Shown here: one piece after another, positions 42,840-51,677 of the stretch
Numbering within the stretch: the first letter of the stretch is position 1
How the letters are laid out: every line of letters begins with the position of its first letter
Assembly: GCA_038043185.1 (NCBI GenBank)
Contig: JBBTCO010000009.1
Span: 1-64,000, forward strand
Source of the DNA: UBA5009 sp038043185
GTDB lineage: Bacteria > Bdellovibrionota > Bdellovibrionia > Bdellovibrionales > Bdellovibrionaceae
DNA: 64,000 bases
Direction of reading: 5' to 3'
Position numbers and translations under genes: made by a program
The notes under the pieces: generated by a model
What the model saw: the letters and a program-made list of their open reading frames with translations, nothing else
Databases searched by the model: none
What the model was told of the DNA's origin: nothing

Positions 42840-44303
42840 ATGATATCATTCAGAAATCGGTTGCCCGTATTTAAACTTATAGTACCGATTATTTGCGGTG
42901 TCTTCGTTTTGTTATCTTATCAAAATTGTGCTAAACCCTTTGCGAGCATGAGTCCAACGGTAGAAGACGAACTTTCTTCATCTTCAATTCTTGCTAGTAG
43001 CTTACCACCTACGCTAGTTTTACAGAGTTTTCCAGCCTCAGTTACAAAATCAACTAGCGCATCTATTATGTTTAAGGCGACTGCTCAGGAGCAAAATACA
43101 ATTTCATCAGTTAAATGTACTTTGGATAACATGGCCCCAGTTGATTGTATGCAAGGCTACAATGGCTCTAATATCAGTGACGGCCCCCATCGCTTAGTAA
43201 TCATGGCAATGGACAGTCAGGGTCTATCCTCTGCAGAAGTTTCTGTTAATTGGATGGTTGATACCAGAGCTCCAACAGTTTCATTTGTAATGGGACCTTC
43301 GGCCATCGTGTCTACGGCAAATTTGAATATCACTTTTTCCGCTATGGATAGTGGTTCTGGAGTCAGCAGCGTCGTGTGCGCGCTGGATAACAGTCCGGTC
43401 AATTGTCCCAACGGAAGTTTAATGTTGAATAACTTAACTGCTGGCATGAAGTCTCTTAAAATCACTGCAACTGATCTTGCGCAAAACGTATTTAATTTGA
43501 GTCAAAGTTTCGAAGTTAAATTCAATGTTCCGTCAGTTACTTTAACGGCGAACCCACCAGGTTTTGATAAAGCGACATCGGCGACATTTTCCTTTACTGG
43601 AATGAGCAACGGTCAAGCATTAACGAAATTTGAGTGTTCTCGGGATGACGTCACCTACGCAGCCTGCAACAGTGGAACTATAACTTATAATAATATTGCT
43701 GAAGGAAATCAGAAATTTTATGTGCGATCTATAGATGGTAATGGCGTTAAATCGGCATCCCAACTTTATAGTTGGGTGGCGGATCGAACAATGCCAGTGG
43801 TTGCTTTTTCGGCGACACCAGCTGCAACGACGACTTCAACAAACGCAAATTTTTCATTTACAATTTCTGAAGCTGGGACTAATCAAGTTTGTAGCTTAGA
43901 TAACGTGAACCAAACGACATGTAATAGTCCCATGAATTTTACAAATTTACCCAACGGCAGTCACATATTTAAAGTCACTGCGACCGATAAAGCAGGAAAT
44001 GTCGGTTCAGCGTCATACACATGGACGATAAATACAGTTGTTATCATAAATAAAACTATAGCTTGGGATGCAACAACTCTGAACGAAGATGGTACAAGTG
44101 CGTTCCTGACTGGCTACAAATTATTTTATGGAACTGCACCAGGAGCATACTCTGTGGTCGTTGCTCAAAATACAATAGGGAATAATACTTCATATATGCT
44201 TCCTCTTGAAAAGGGAAAGACATATTATTTTGCGGTGACGGCTGTAAGCATTGCCGGAATCGAAAGTAATAAATCCACCCAGATCTCATACTTAGTACCT
44301 TAG
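42840..44303 (+). CDS. Lipoprotein with four Ig-like repeats and a C-terminal fibronectin III domain
   Basis: This is 487 residues. The signal ends LLSYQNC, again with Asn before the lipid Cys, as in the DUF1592 protein. Residues 60-395 form four repeats of about 85 residues with the pattern C-x-LD-(x)n-C...G-x-H/L...A-x-D-x-x-G and a pair of Cys each (VKCTLDNMAPVDC, VVCALDNSPVNC, FECSRDDVTYAAC, QVCSLDNVNQTTC). The last 85 residues are a fibronectin III domain (SAFLTGYKLFYGTAPGAYS, YYFAVTAVSIAGIESN). It is surface exposed, a likely adhesin or matrix binder. It converges on fadH. Confidence 0.82.
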   Translation: MISFRNRLPVFKLIVPIICGVFVLLSYQNCAKPFASMSPTVEDELSSSSILASSLPPTLVLQSFPASVTKSTSASIMFKATAQEQNTISSVKCTLDNMAPVDCMQGYNGSNISDGPHRLVIMAMDSQGLSSAEVSVNWMVDTRAPTVSFVMGPSAIVSTANLNITFSAMDSGSGVSSVVCALDNSPVNCPNGSLMLNNLTAGMKSLKITATDLAQNVFNLSQSFEVKFNVPSVTLTANPPGFDKATSATFSFTGMSNGQALTKFECSRDDVTYAACNSGTITYNNIAEGNQKFYVRSIDGNGVKSASQLYSWVADRTMPVVAFSATPAATTTSTNANFSFTISEAGTNQVCSLDNVNQTTCNSPMNFTNLPNGSHIFKVTATDKAGNVGSASYTWTINTVVIINKTIAWDATTLNEDGTSAFLTGYKLFYGTAPGAYSVVVAQNTIGNNTSYMLPLEKGKTYYFAVTAVSIAGIESNKSTQISYLVP

Positions 44304-46324
44304 ATCTTTAGTGCTAGCGTGGTCCCTTCAAAAATAGCCTGTTTTGCGTCAAGCTCAGAGGCTTTTAAAGCGCCGCCGATGACATGGATTTTTATTGTAT
44401 AAGATTTTAAAGATTTGATCAGCTCGCTCTCTGACTCTTGACCAGCGCAAATAATAACCTGATCAACTTCAAGAACTCTTTCTTTCTTACCTACAGAAAT
44501 ATGCAAGCCATCCGAATCAAGCTTTTGATATTCAACTTGATTGATCATTTCTACACCGGCGTCGCGTAATTTTCGGCGATGAATCCATCCCGTAGTTTTG
44601 CCTAGACTGGCGCCAAATTTTCCAATTTTTCTTTGCATTAAATAGATTCTTCGCTCGGATTGAGCTGGATTCGATAATTTAAGAGCACCCGATGCTTCAA
44701 AATTAGAATCAATTCCCCAATAGTGTAAGAACTGATTAATGTCCGAGGGCGAATTGTTTTTGTTATGAGTTAGAAATTCAGCCGTATCAAAACCAATCCC
44801 ACCGGCGCCAATAATGGCCACTTTAGTTCCTGGAATAATTTTGCCGGAAATAATGTCGGCGTAAGAGACCACATGTTGACCATCCGAACCAGGAAAAGAA
44901 ATTTTTCTTGGAGTGGTACCTGTTGCAATGACGATTTCGTCAAATTTCATTTTCTGAAGCTGTTGTGAATCAATTCTTGTGTTCAAAATAATTTCCACAT
45001 GATTGAGTTCGAGCTGCTTTTTATAGTAGCGAAGGGTTTCAGCAAATTCTTCTTTGCCGGGAATTTTTTTAGCTAAATTAAACTGGCCACCAATTTTATC
45101 CTGAGAATCATATAATGTGATTTTGTGTCCTCTTTGCGCTGCTGTTACCGCAAAAGATAGACCAGCAGGGCCAGAACCGATAACTACAATATTTTTTTTA
45201 ATTGATGCAGGATTCATCGGTAATTCGAGTTCATAGCAAGCTCGGGGATTAACTAAACAAGTTGCCCGTTTTCTTTGAAAAATAAGATCTAAACAGCCTT
45301 GGTTGCAAGCAATGCAAGTATTGATTTGATCACTTTGATTATTTTTAGCTTTATTGGCAAATTCCGCATCGGCTAAGAGGGGACGAGCCATTGAAATTAA
45401 ATCCGCAGAATTTTCGCTTAATATTTTTTCTGCAATTTCAGGAGTGTTTATTCGATTTGCTGCAACGACAGGAATACTGACATTGTCTTTAAGCTTTTTT
45501 GTTGCCCAAACAAATGCGGCCCGAGGAACCATGGTTGCGATTGTTGGAACTTTCGATTCGTGCCATCCAATTCCTGTATTAAAGACGTTGACTCCTTCTT
45601 TTTCCAAAACTTTTGCAAGTGCGATCGCTTCCAAAGGTGAACTGCCATTTTCCACAAGATCAAGTAATGAAAGCCGAAACATAAGGGAAAAGTCAGCGCC
45701 GACCTTCAGTCTTGTTTGTTTGACAATTTCAGAAGCAAATCGAATTCGATTTTGAAAATTTCCACCCCAATGATCTTGGCGTTGATTAGTTTTGGGTGCG
45801 AGGAATTGATTGATCAAATATCCTTCAGAACCCATAATTTCTACGCCATCATATCCCGCTTCTTTAGCTAGAGCCGCACAAGTTGCAAAATCTTGTATCG
45901 TTAGAATAATATTTTTTTCTGACATAACCCAAGGTTTGAAAGGGGATATGGGCGATTTAATAGCAGACGGGGCCACGGCCAATGGATGATAGGCATATCT
46001 TCCAGCATGAAGAATTTGTAAAAATATTTTTGTTGGATATTGATGGACCTTTTCGGTCAAAATTTTATGATTTTTAACTTCGGGAGTTCGGCTAAGCTTT
46101 CCTGATAGTGGAACCAGCCAACCACTGCGATTTGGAGAAAAACCACCGGTAACAATTAGACCGACACCGCCGCGGGCTCGTTCCTCGTAAAAGGCAGCAA
46201 GCTTATGAAAGTATTTTCCACTGTCTTCAAGTCCGGTATGCATAGAACCCATAACAATTCTGTTTTCTAATTTTAAAGAACCGACCGATAATGGTGAAAA
46301 CAATTTTGGGTAGGGTGATTGCAT
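44300..46324 (-). CDS. fadH: NADPH-dependent 2,4-dienoyl-CoA reductase
   Basis: This is 674 residues, the usual size. An N-terminal FMN TIM barrel (residues 1-330; VMGSMHTGLE, GGVGLIVTGGFSPN, MGSEGYLINQFLAPKTNQR) is followed by the 4Fe-4S ligands C337, C340, C344 and C356, then FAD and NADPH domains (VIGSGPAGLSFAV, VAIIGAGGIGFDTAEF). It removes double bonds in unsaturated fatty acyl-CoA during beta-oxidation. It stands next to the tandem repeat and the gap. Confidence 0.93.
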   Translation of the reverse strand: MQSPYPKLFSPLSVGSLKLENRIVMGSMHTGLEDSGKYFHKLAAFYEERARGGVGLIVTGGFSPNRSGWLVPLSGKLSRTPEVKNHKILTEKVHQYPTKIFLQILHAGRYAYHPLAVAPSAIKSPISPFKPWVMSEKNIILTIQDFATCAALAKEAGYDGVEIMGSEGYLINQFLAPKTNQRQDHWGGNFQNRIRFASEIVKQTRLKVGADFSLMFRLSLLDLVENGSSPLEAIALAKVLEKEGVNVFNTGIGWHESKVPTIATMVPRAAFVWATKKLKDNVSIPVVAANRINTPEIAEKILSENSADLISMARPLLADAEFANKAKNNQSDQINTCIACNQGCLDLIFQRKRATCLVNPRACYELELPMNPASIKKNIVVIGSGPAGLSFAVTAAQRGHKITLYDSQDKIGGQFNLAKKIPGKEEFAETLRYYKKQLELNHVEIILNTRIDSQQLQKMKFDEIVIATGTTPRKISFPGSDGQHVVSYADIISGKIIPGTKVAIIGAGGIGFDTAEFLTHNKNNSPSDINQFLHYWGIDSNFEASGALKLSNPAQSERRIYLMQRKIGKFGASLGKTTGWIHRRKLRDAGVEMINQVEYQKLDSDGLHISVGKKERVLEVDQVIICAGQESESELIKSLKSYTIKIHVIGGALKASELDAKQAIFEGTTLALKI

Positions 46325-46374
46325 GGGTCAAATATTAACATTAGTCGTAGATTTTTATTATTTAAAATTCTGCT

Positions 46375-46456
46375 TAGAGTGAGGTCCAGGTTATGTTCAA
46401 ATTAGAGTGAGGTCCAGGTTATGTTCAAATTAGAGTGAGGTCCAGGTTATGTTCAA
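46375..46456 (+). repeat. 28-bp tandem repeat running into the assembly gap
   Basis: Three units of exactly 28 bases (46375-46402, 46403-46430, and 46431 to at least 46456) with no sequence difference and no spacers. The array disappears into the N run, which probably collapsed on it. A core GGTCCAGG recalls the REP core but the rest differs. Confidence 0.85.
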
Positions 46457-46556
46457 NNNNNNNNNNNNNNNNNNNNNNNNNNNNNNNNNNNNNNNNNNNN
46501 NNNNNNNNNNNNNNNNNNNNNNNNNNNNNNNNNNNNNNNNNNNNNNNNNNNNNNNN
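46457..46556. other. Assembly gap (100 N)
   Basis: Exactly 100 unknown bases, the usual placeholder for a scaffold gap of unknown size. Any ORF crossing it is an artefact. Confidence 0.99.
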
Positions 46557-46602
46557 AAAATCCAGACCTTTAGTGAAGGGATTAAGCACCGATACCTCAA
46601 AG

Positions 46603-47085
46603 GTGAAACGAAGCATTCAAATTATTTTAAGAATATTTTTATTTGTTCCCACTATATTGGTCCTGCTTGAAATATTTTTATTTGGCTGGCAACCTCGCAC
46701 GGGATTTTTTAGTAATTTCTATAACCCACATGTTCGTTGTAAAACAGCAAAATCACAGGAAAAAATTGAAAGTGCTCATTACACCTATGATATTGAAGTA
46801 AACATTGAAAAGCCAATTATTGAATTTGTGCCATTTAGTCCACACAAGACTCACAATATTAATCTTTACACATTTCAAGACACTTTCGTTGAAAGCGTCG
46901 TGATTCCTGATGAAGTTGCAAGCAACTCGGTTCGCTATACCCTTGGTGAAAAAGAAGGCATTAAACGAGGTCTGGATTTTAGTTATCGCTTCGTCGAGGC
47001 CGATCGTCTTAAGTTTCAAGTCAAAATTGGTTCAAGCTTAAATTTGGGCAAAAATGAATGTGCCGTGAATGTCTCATTTTATTGA
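46603..47085 (+). CDS. Hypothetical membrane-anchored protein (possibly 5' truncated by the gap)
   Basis: This is 160 residues from GTG 46603, which opens on an N-terminal membrane helix (IILRIFLFVPTILVLLEIFLFGW); the frame stays open back into the gap, so an earlier start is possible. The rest is a beta-rich extracytoplasmic domain with two Cys (VRCKT and NECAV). I recognise no family. It lies 77 bp upstream of the FecR-type gene. Confidence 0.55.
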   Translation: MKRSIQIILRIFLFVPTILVLLEIFLFGWQPRTGFFSNFYNPHVRCKTAKSQEKIESAHYTYDIEVNIEKPIIEFVPFSPHKTHNINLYTFQDTFVESVVIPDEVASNSVRYTLGEKEGIKRGLDFSYRFVEADRLKFQVKIGSSLNLGKNECAVNVSFY

Positions 47086-47162
47086 GATAGACATTTGTCC
47101 TGTTTGATATTTCTCGTCTCCTTCCAAACTCATATTTGTGTAGAATTAGATTTGAGGTGTGC

Positions 47163-48113
47163 ATGAAGTTGTTATTTTTATTTTCTTTTTCAATAATGTT
47201 ATTCGCAACTAAGGCAAAATCGGAAAACCAATATGGGCTTTTCATGGTGGTTAAAGGTGATGTGAAAGTCATTTCAGGAACCAAGGCGCCATTTCCGGTG
47301 AAAGTTGGATCAAAAGTTATGGTGGGCGATGTTGTAACGACCGGGGTGGATTCTCGGGCAAAAGTTGTTATGGCTGATCGGAATGTAATTAATATTTCTC
47401 CGGATAGTCGCATGCAAATAAATAAATATTCGGCGGATTCTAAAACTGGCGCTAAAGAAGTTGAAATTAAATTAGATCAAGGAAAAATTAGAAATAATGT
47501 TGAGCAAAGTTATGACGGAGAAAAAAGCAAATTTATTTTGAAAACGCCCACAGCTGTGGCCGGTGTTCGGGGAACACAGTTTGTGACATCTTTCGATTCG
47601 AAAACACAAAAAACTTCGATTGTGACGATGAAGGGTCAAGTTACTTTTGCTTCAGTCTTGAATGGTAAGGTCGTTGGTAAACCTGTCGTCGTTAATAAAG
47701 GGGAATCAACAACTTCCAGCGCAGGGGCACCTCCTGAAGCGCCAAAGGCTGTTCCTAAAAGCGAGCTTAAAGAAATGGACAAGGATTCAACAGCTGCGAG
47801 TAAAAGCAAAAATGAGCCTGTTGCAGACAATGGTAAACCTGAGGGAAATAAAGCTGGCGAGGGACCTAAAGATGGACCCAATGATGGAACGAAACGTGAG
47901 CCTGCCAGCGTAAACCCTAATGCGGATGGTTCAATGGTTCGGCCTGATGATATCTCTGGCGTGAAACCACCAATGATGGATGGGATGGCGCCAGCGGGTC
48001 AACCGCAGACTGATAATCGTCCGCCATTGCCAAAGCTGCCACCTGTACCTCGTCCTCCGAATCCGTTTGTTAATCCAGTGGGAAAAACAAAGTTGATTAT
48101 TACACCCCAGTAA
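47163..48113 (+). CDS. FecR-domain protein, secreted
   Basis: This is 316 residues from ATG 47163, behind GAGGTG. A signal peptide (about residues 1-20) is followed by a FecR domain (about 30-170): VVKGDVKVIS, VGDVVTTGVDSRAKVVMADRNVINISPDSRM and VAGVRGTQFVTSFD. The second half is disordered, rich in Lys, Glu, Gly and Pro. It is not near a FecA/FecI pair. In many proteobacteria such FecR proteins stand next to CHASE2 cyclases, as here across 3.6 kb. The TPR-barrel gene follows after 17 bp. Confidence 0.85.
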   Translation: MKLLFLFSFSIMLFATKAKSENQYGLFMVVKGDVKVISGTKAPFPVKVGSKVMVGDVVTTGVDSRAKVVMADRNVINISPDSRMQINKYSADSKTGAKEVEIKLDQGKIRNNVEQSYDGEKSKFILKTPTAVAGVRGTQFVTSFDSKTQKTSIVTMKGQVTFASVLNGKVVGKPVVVNKGESTTSSAGAPPEAPKAVPKSELKEMDKDSTAASKSKNEPVADNGKPEGNKAGEGPKDGPNDGTKREPASVNPNADGSMVRPDDISGVKPPMMDGMAPAGQPQTDNRPPLPKLPPVPRPPNPFVNPVGKTKLIITPQ

Positions 48114-48130
48114 GTTTTTGAAAGGCCACC

Positions 48131-50017
48131 ATGAGATTTTTCATCTTAGTTTGTCTAAATCTATTTGCATTTGAAACGCAGGCTCAAATACAAAATTTGC
48201 CTTTAAAAAAAGTGGAAAAAGCAAACCCCGCTCTTTCACAGGCTTTGGTGACGGTTGAATACCGATCCAATGTCGAATCATCAGACGATCAGTCTTTTCG
48301 GGTGATTGATCCAGATACAAAAGCTAAAGCTACGGTGATTTTTAGCAAGTCTTCAATTGAGCCTGGATTGTGGCGTGGAGTATTTAGTATTCAATTTGCT
48401 CGTGGTGAGACATCTTCGGAAAAATTAGAGTTTTATGATCCTAGTGGGAAAAGACTTTTTCAGAAATTTGTAGTCAACGACAAGAAACAAAAACAAATTA
48501 AACTTTTCTCAACTGAAGCCGAATTAAAAGCTTATGAAGCGCAACCCGTTGCTTTTGAACGAGTAAGTATGGAAGAGCAAGCCGCTTTGCAAAAGCAGGC
48601 GCTTGCGGACCAACAGACCCGACTTTCTAAAGAGCAAAAAGCCAAACAAATTAAAAAAGCGAAAACTTATGCGGATCATGCTATGTCACTTTATAAAGCA
48701 GGGAAATATCCTCAAGCTATAAAATATTTTAATCTAGCGACGGAATTTGATCCTGAAAATCTTGAATATCTTTATCAATATGCAATTTGTCTTTATAAAA
48801 ATAAAGAATACAATCGCTCTTTAGCTTTGTTGTCGTTGTCTGAAGGTTCTGAAGTCAGTTCAGCGGAACGCAATTATTATACGGCAATGAATTACATGAT
48901 GCTAAAGGATCGGGACCGAGCGCTTAAAGGGTTTATCGAAGTTAAAGAAGAAAATGAACCGGGTCTAAGTCCCATGGCGGCTTTTTATGCGGGACATTTA
49001 GAGTATCAAAAACAAAATTTTTCTGCAGCCAGAAAACATTTTGAAAGTGTTATTGATACTTCAAAAAATCCAAAATTAGATAAAGAGGCCGAAAAAATGT
49101 TGGACGAAATTGATCGCCAAGAGAACTTCTTGGCTTCTTCGCGGGAACTTTATCATTACACTTTATATATAGGTCCTCAGTACGACAGCAATGTTCTGAA
49201 TATCGCTGCAGCGAGCGTTTCTACTGGTGTGGCTGCTTTACGAGCCAATTATGGCGGAACTTTTGGGATTTATCTTTACCGAGTTCCAGATTTTTCCGTT
49301 TCAACTGAACTTGCAGTTAATGATTATTACAGCACCAAAACAGATTTTAGCAATGATGCTACCTTGCAAACCGCAGATGCTTTAGAGGGGTCAATTTCTT
49401 TACCCATTCATTGGGAAAAATTTGATTTTACTCCGGCTTATAAAACAATTTATCTTGCTCCGTCGGGCGGGACACGAACTTTAGCAATTGTCTCTTCTGT
49501 ATTGGGAATTGAACACACGGGATTGCTTAACAACACCTGGATTTTGCATAGTAAGATCGAAGGATCTAGTGATCAATCTAAGCTAGAAGTTACTTCAACC
49601 GATGATTCGCAAACGGGAACTCGCACAACAATTAATTTATCATTTATTAAACTTTTTGATTTGAAAGGCGAGAATTCGTTAATAACTGATATCGGTTATA
49701 CTCGAAATCAAACTGAAGGAATAAATTATCGATCGACAAAACCTTTGCTGGCTTTGACTTACACTTTCCCAGGTTTGTGGCGCAATTTAGCGCTGACTCG
49801 TTTGGAATTTTATCAACAAGCTTTTACGGAAGCGACCACCACGCGAACAGATCAAGTAGCGACACTCACTGTTTCGCAGAATAAAAAACTTTCTACAAAT
49901 TGGGATTTTACTTTTGGTGGACAGTTTTCAAATAGCGCTTCGAATGTAGATACGTACAAATACAATAAGTACATGGCGACTACGCTGTTTACTTATTCGC
50001 AAAGCGTACCAAAATAA
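48131..50017 (+). CDS. TPR protein with C-terminal outer-membrane barrel
   Basis: This is 628 residues. After a signal peptide (1-18) there is a beta-rich domain (25-115), a coiled Lys/Gln segment (about 150-185), three or four TPR motifs (AMSLYKAGKYPQAIKYFNLA, YLYQYAICLYKNKEYNRSLALL, SAARKHFESVID) and from about residue 335 to the end alternating strands with aromatic girdles that look like a 12-14 stranded barrel. The layout resembles proteins that display or export surface components. It is likely in an operon with the FecR gene. Confidence 0.72.
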   Translation: MRFFILVCLNLFAFETQAQIQNLPLKKVEKANPALSQALVTVEYRSNVESSDDQSFRVIDPDTKAKATVIFSKSSIEPGLWRGVFSIQFARGETSSEKLEFYDPSGKRLFQKFVVNDKKQKQIKLFSTEAELKAYEAQPVAFERVSMEEQAALQKQALADQQTRLSKEQKAKQIKKAKTYADHAMSLYKAGKYPQAIKYFNLATEFDPENLEYLYQYAICLYKNKEYNRSLALLSLSEGSEVSSAERNYYTAMNYMMLKDRDRALKGFIEVKEENEPGLSPMAAFYAGHLEYQKQNFSAARKHFESVIDTSKNPKLDKEAEKMLDEIDRQENFLASSRELYHYTLYIGPQYDSNVLNIAAASVSTGVAALRANYGGTFGIYLYRVPDFSVSTELAVNDYYSTKTDFSNDATLQTADALEGSISLPIHWEKFDFTPAYKTIYLAPSGGTRTLAIVSSVLGIEHTGLLNNTWILHSKIEGSSDQSKLEVTSTDDSQTGTRTTINLSFIKLFDLKGENSLITDIGYTRNQTEGINYRSTKPLLALTYTFPGLWRNLALTRLEFYQQAFTEATTTRTDQVATLTVSQNKKLSTNWDFTFGGQFSNSASNVDTYKYNKYMATTLFTYSQSVPK

Positions 50018-50026
50018 ATAAACTGG

Positions 50027-51637
50027 CTATGGTGCGGTAAAACTAAAATTCGTATTCGCACCATTTACAGTCAGAGTTAATGTGTAACTCCCTGATACTG
50101 CTGGAACCCGGTAATACAAATCGGCATGGGAACTACCGGCAGGAATTGTGAAAGTATTTGTCGAGGCTGCCGCGCAGTTGCCATCGCCATCTGGATAAAT
50201 ATTTACAGCTCCGGGGCCGACCGTTTTATTAATTGTTAGGGTAGTGCCACCCACGGGAGCGGGAACGGCAATTCCATAAGAATTCGTTAACACAACACGG
50301 AGAGGTCTTGCAGAACAGGTGGAAACAGGAATTATATTATTGTCACTCCAGAATTCCGCTCTGAAAATGCTTTGATCTCCTAGATTTTCCACTGAAACTC
50401 CGACCTCAATTGGAGTCGCACTACCATAGAACATACCTAAAACACGTGGTCCAATCGTAGTTGCCTTGAACCACACATCGGCTTTGCTAAGTGGTGAACC
50501 TGAAACTGTTACGGTAGAACCACTGAGCGTGGCACTATTCGTCATGCAGGTCGCGTCGCTCGTATAGTAATCTGCAAGCGTGGGTGAATTGAGTGTTCCA
50601 TTGGTACCGGTAGCAAAGTTACCGCCCCAATAATAATATTGAAATTGGTAACGATAGCAGACGTTAGGTAAAATTCTTCTTGGACCAGAAAAATCAAATA
50701 AATTATCTGAAGTGTTTTTAACCGCAAATTGCCTTTGAAAATTGGCGGTGATACCCGAAGGAACACTTACCGGTTCAACTTTAAAAGTGTAGTTGCCAGG
50801 CGTAGATTGGGATGTATAGGAAACACATTTGTTTTGGATGCCCGGGGCTAAGGTAATAAACGAAGAGCCCCCTGAACAACTGCAATTGTCATACATAGTA
50901 TAATTAGTTGTTCCATTGCTGATATTAATTTCCATATTTTGGTTGTTGATCGCTGGTCTGCCACTGTTATCAAAAGTTCCGACGTAAAAGGCCTGGCAAC
51001 TATTAGTTATGAAACCTTGTCGTGGAAAAAAATCTTTGGTGATCATAATTTGAGTGGGAATTCCACCATTGCCGCCGCCACCACTGCCATCTGCAAAATG
51101 ACAGTCATCGAATTTATCCGTGGCGCTAAATGACGTCGAAATATCAACAGTGTTAGTTCCAGGAGTAAGACTCATCGTTTTTCGGCCAATAATGTGCATA
51201 GCAGAAAGATTTGCTTCATCTGGCTTTTGGCCGCCCTTGATTGTAGCGCAAGCCGCCCCTTGAGCTTTCATCCCCACTAAAAATATATTTCTATCTGGGC
51301 CCGTGGGAACTTCCAATGAAACTTCACTGCCTGCAGGAATTAATCCTGCATAAGGATGAAAGCGCATTTTTTCAGTAGCCGTTGTTGAATCTTTGCAAAA
51401 GCTTGAACGCATAAAATCTTCTGGTCCACCAACAAAAACAGCATAACAATTAACTTCAGCTAAGCTATTGATCGTTAAAGCTGGGCTAAATGCTGCCGGT
51501 CTTAGATCAGACATTTTTTCATCAGTCGAGCTAGAGGGGGTTAAGCGAAAAACAAGTTTAGAAGTCTCTTGTTTTGTACGCTCACAGGAAAGACCAAATA
51601 AACAAAAAATAATTAAAAACAGTCTATTTTTTCGCAT
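50027..51637 (-). CDS. Lipoprotein (hypothetical), beta-rich
   Basis: This is 536 residues with a signal ending FGLSC (Cys18). The mature protein is rich in Gly, Ser, Thr and Asn and contains about ten Cys, with Ig-like strands (STPGNYTFKVEPV, GSYTLTLTVNGANTNFSF at the end). A Gly-rich linker (GSGGGGNGG) at about residue 185 divides it in two. I recognise no family. It runs with the cyclase gene on the same strand, 40 bp away, and converges on the TPR-barrel gene. Confidence 0.7.
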   Translation of the reverse strand: MRKNRLFLIIFCLFGLSCERTKQETSKLVFRLTPSSSTDEKMSDLRPAAFSPALTINSLAEVNCYAVFVGGPEDFMRSSFCKDSTTATEKMRFHPYAGLIPAGSEVSLEVPTGPDRNIFLVGMKAQGAACATIKGGQKPDEANLSAMHIIGRKTMSLTPGTNTVDISTSFSATDKFDDCHFADGSGGGGNGGIPTQIMITKDFFPRQGFITNSCQAFYVGTFDNSGRPAINNQNMEINISNGTTNYTMYDNCSCSGGSSFITLAPGIQNKCVSYTSQSTPGNYTFKVEPVSVPSGITANFQRQFAVKNTSDNLFDFSGPRRILPNVCYRYQFQYYYWGGNFATGTNGTLNSPTLADYYTSDATCMTNSATLSGSTVTVSGSPLSKADVWFKATTIGPRVLGMFYGSATPIEVGVSVENLGDQSIFRAEFWSDNNIIPVSTCSARPLRVVLTNSYGIAVPAPVGGTTLTINKTVGPGAVNIYPDGDGNCAAASTNTFTIPAGSSHADLYYRVPAVSGSYTLTLTVNGANTNFSFTAP

Positions 51638-51677
51638 ACGAGTTTTATCGGAATAAGAATGATATTTTAAAGCCAGA

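Noticed and set aside
46375..46456. Possible CRISPR array made of 28-bp repeats
   Set aside because: The units are head to tail without spacers and no cas gene is near, so it is an ordinary tandem repeat.
46435..47085. 216-residue ORF crossing the gap
   Set aside because: Its first third is made of N and tandem repeat; only the part after the gap, from about 46603, is supported.
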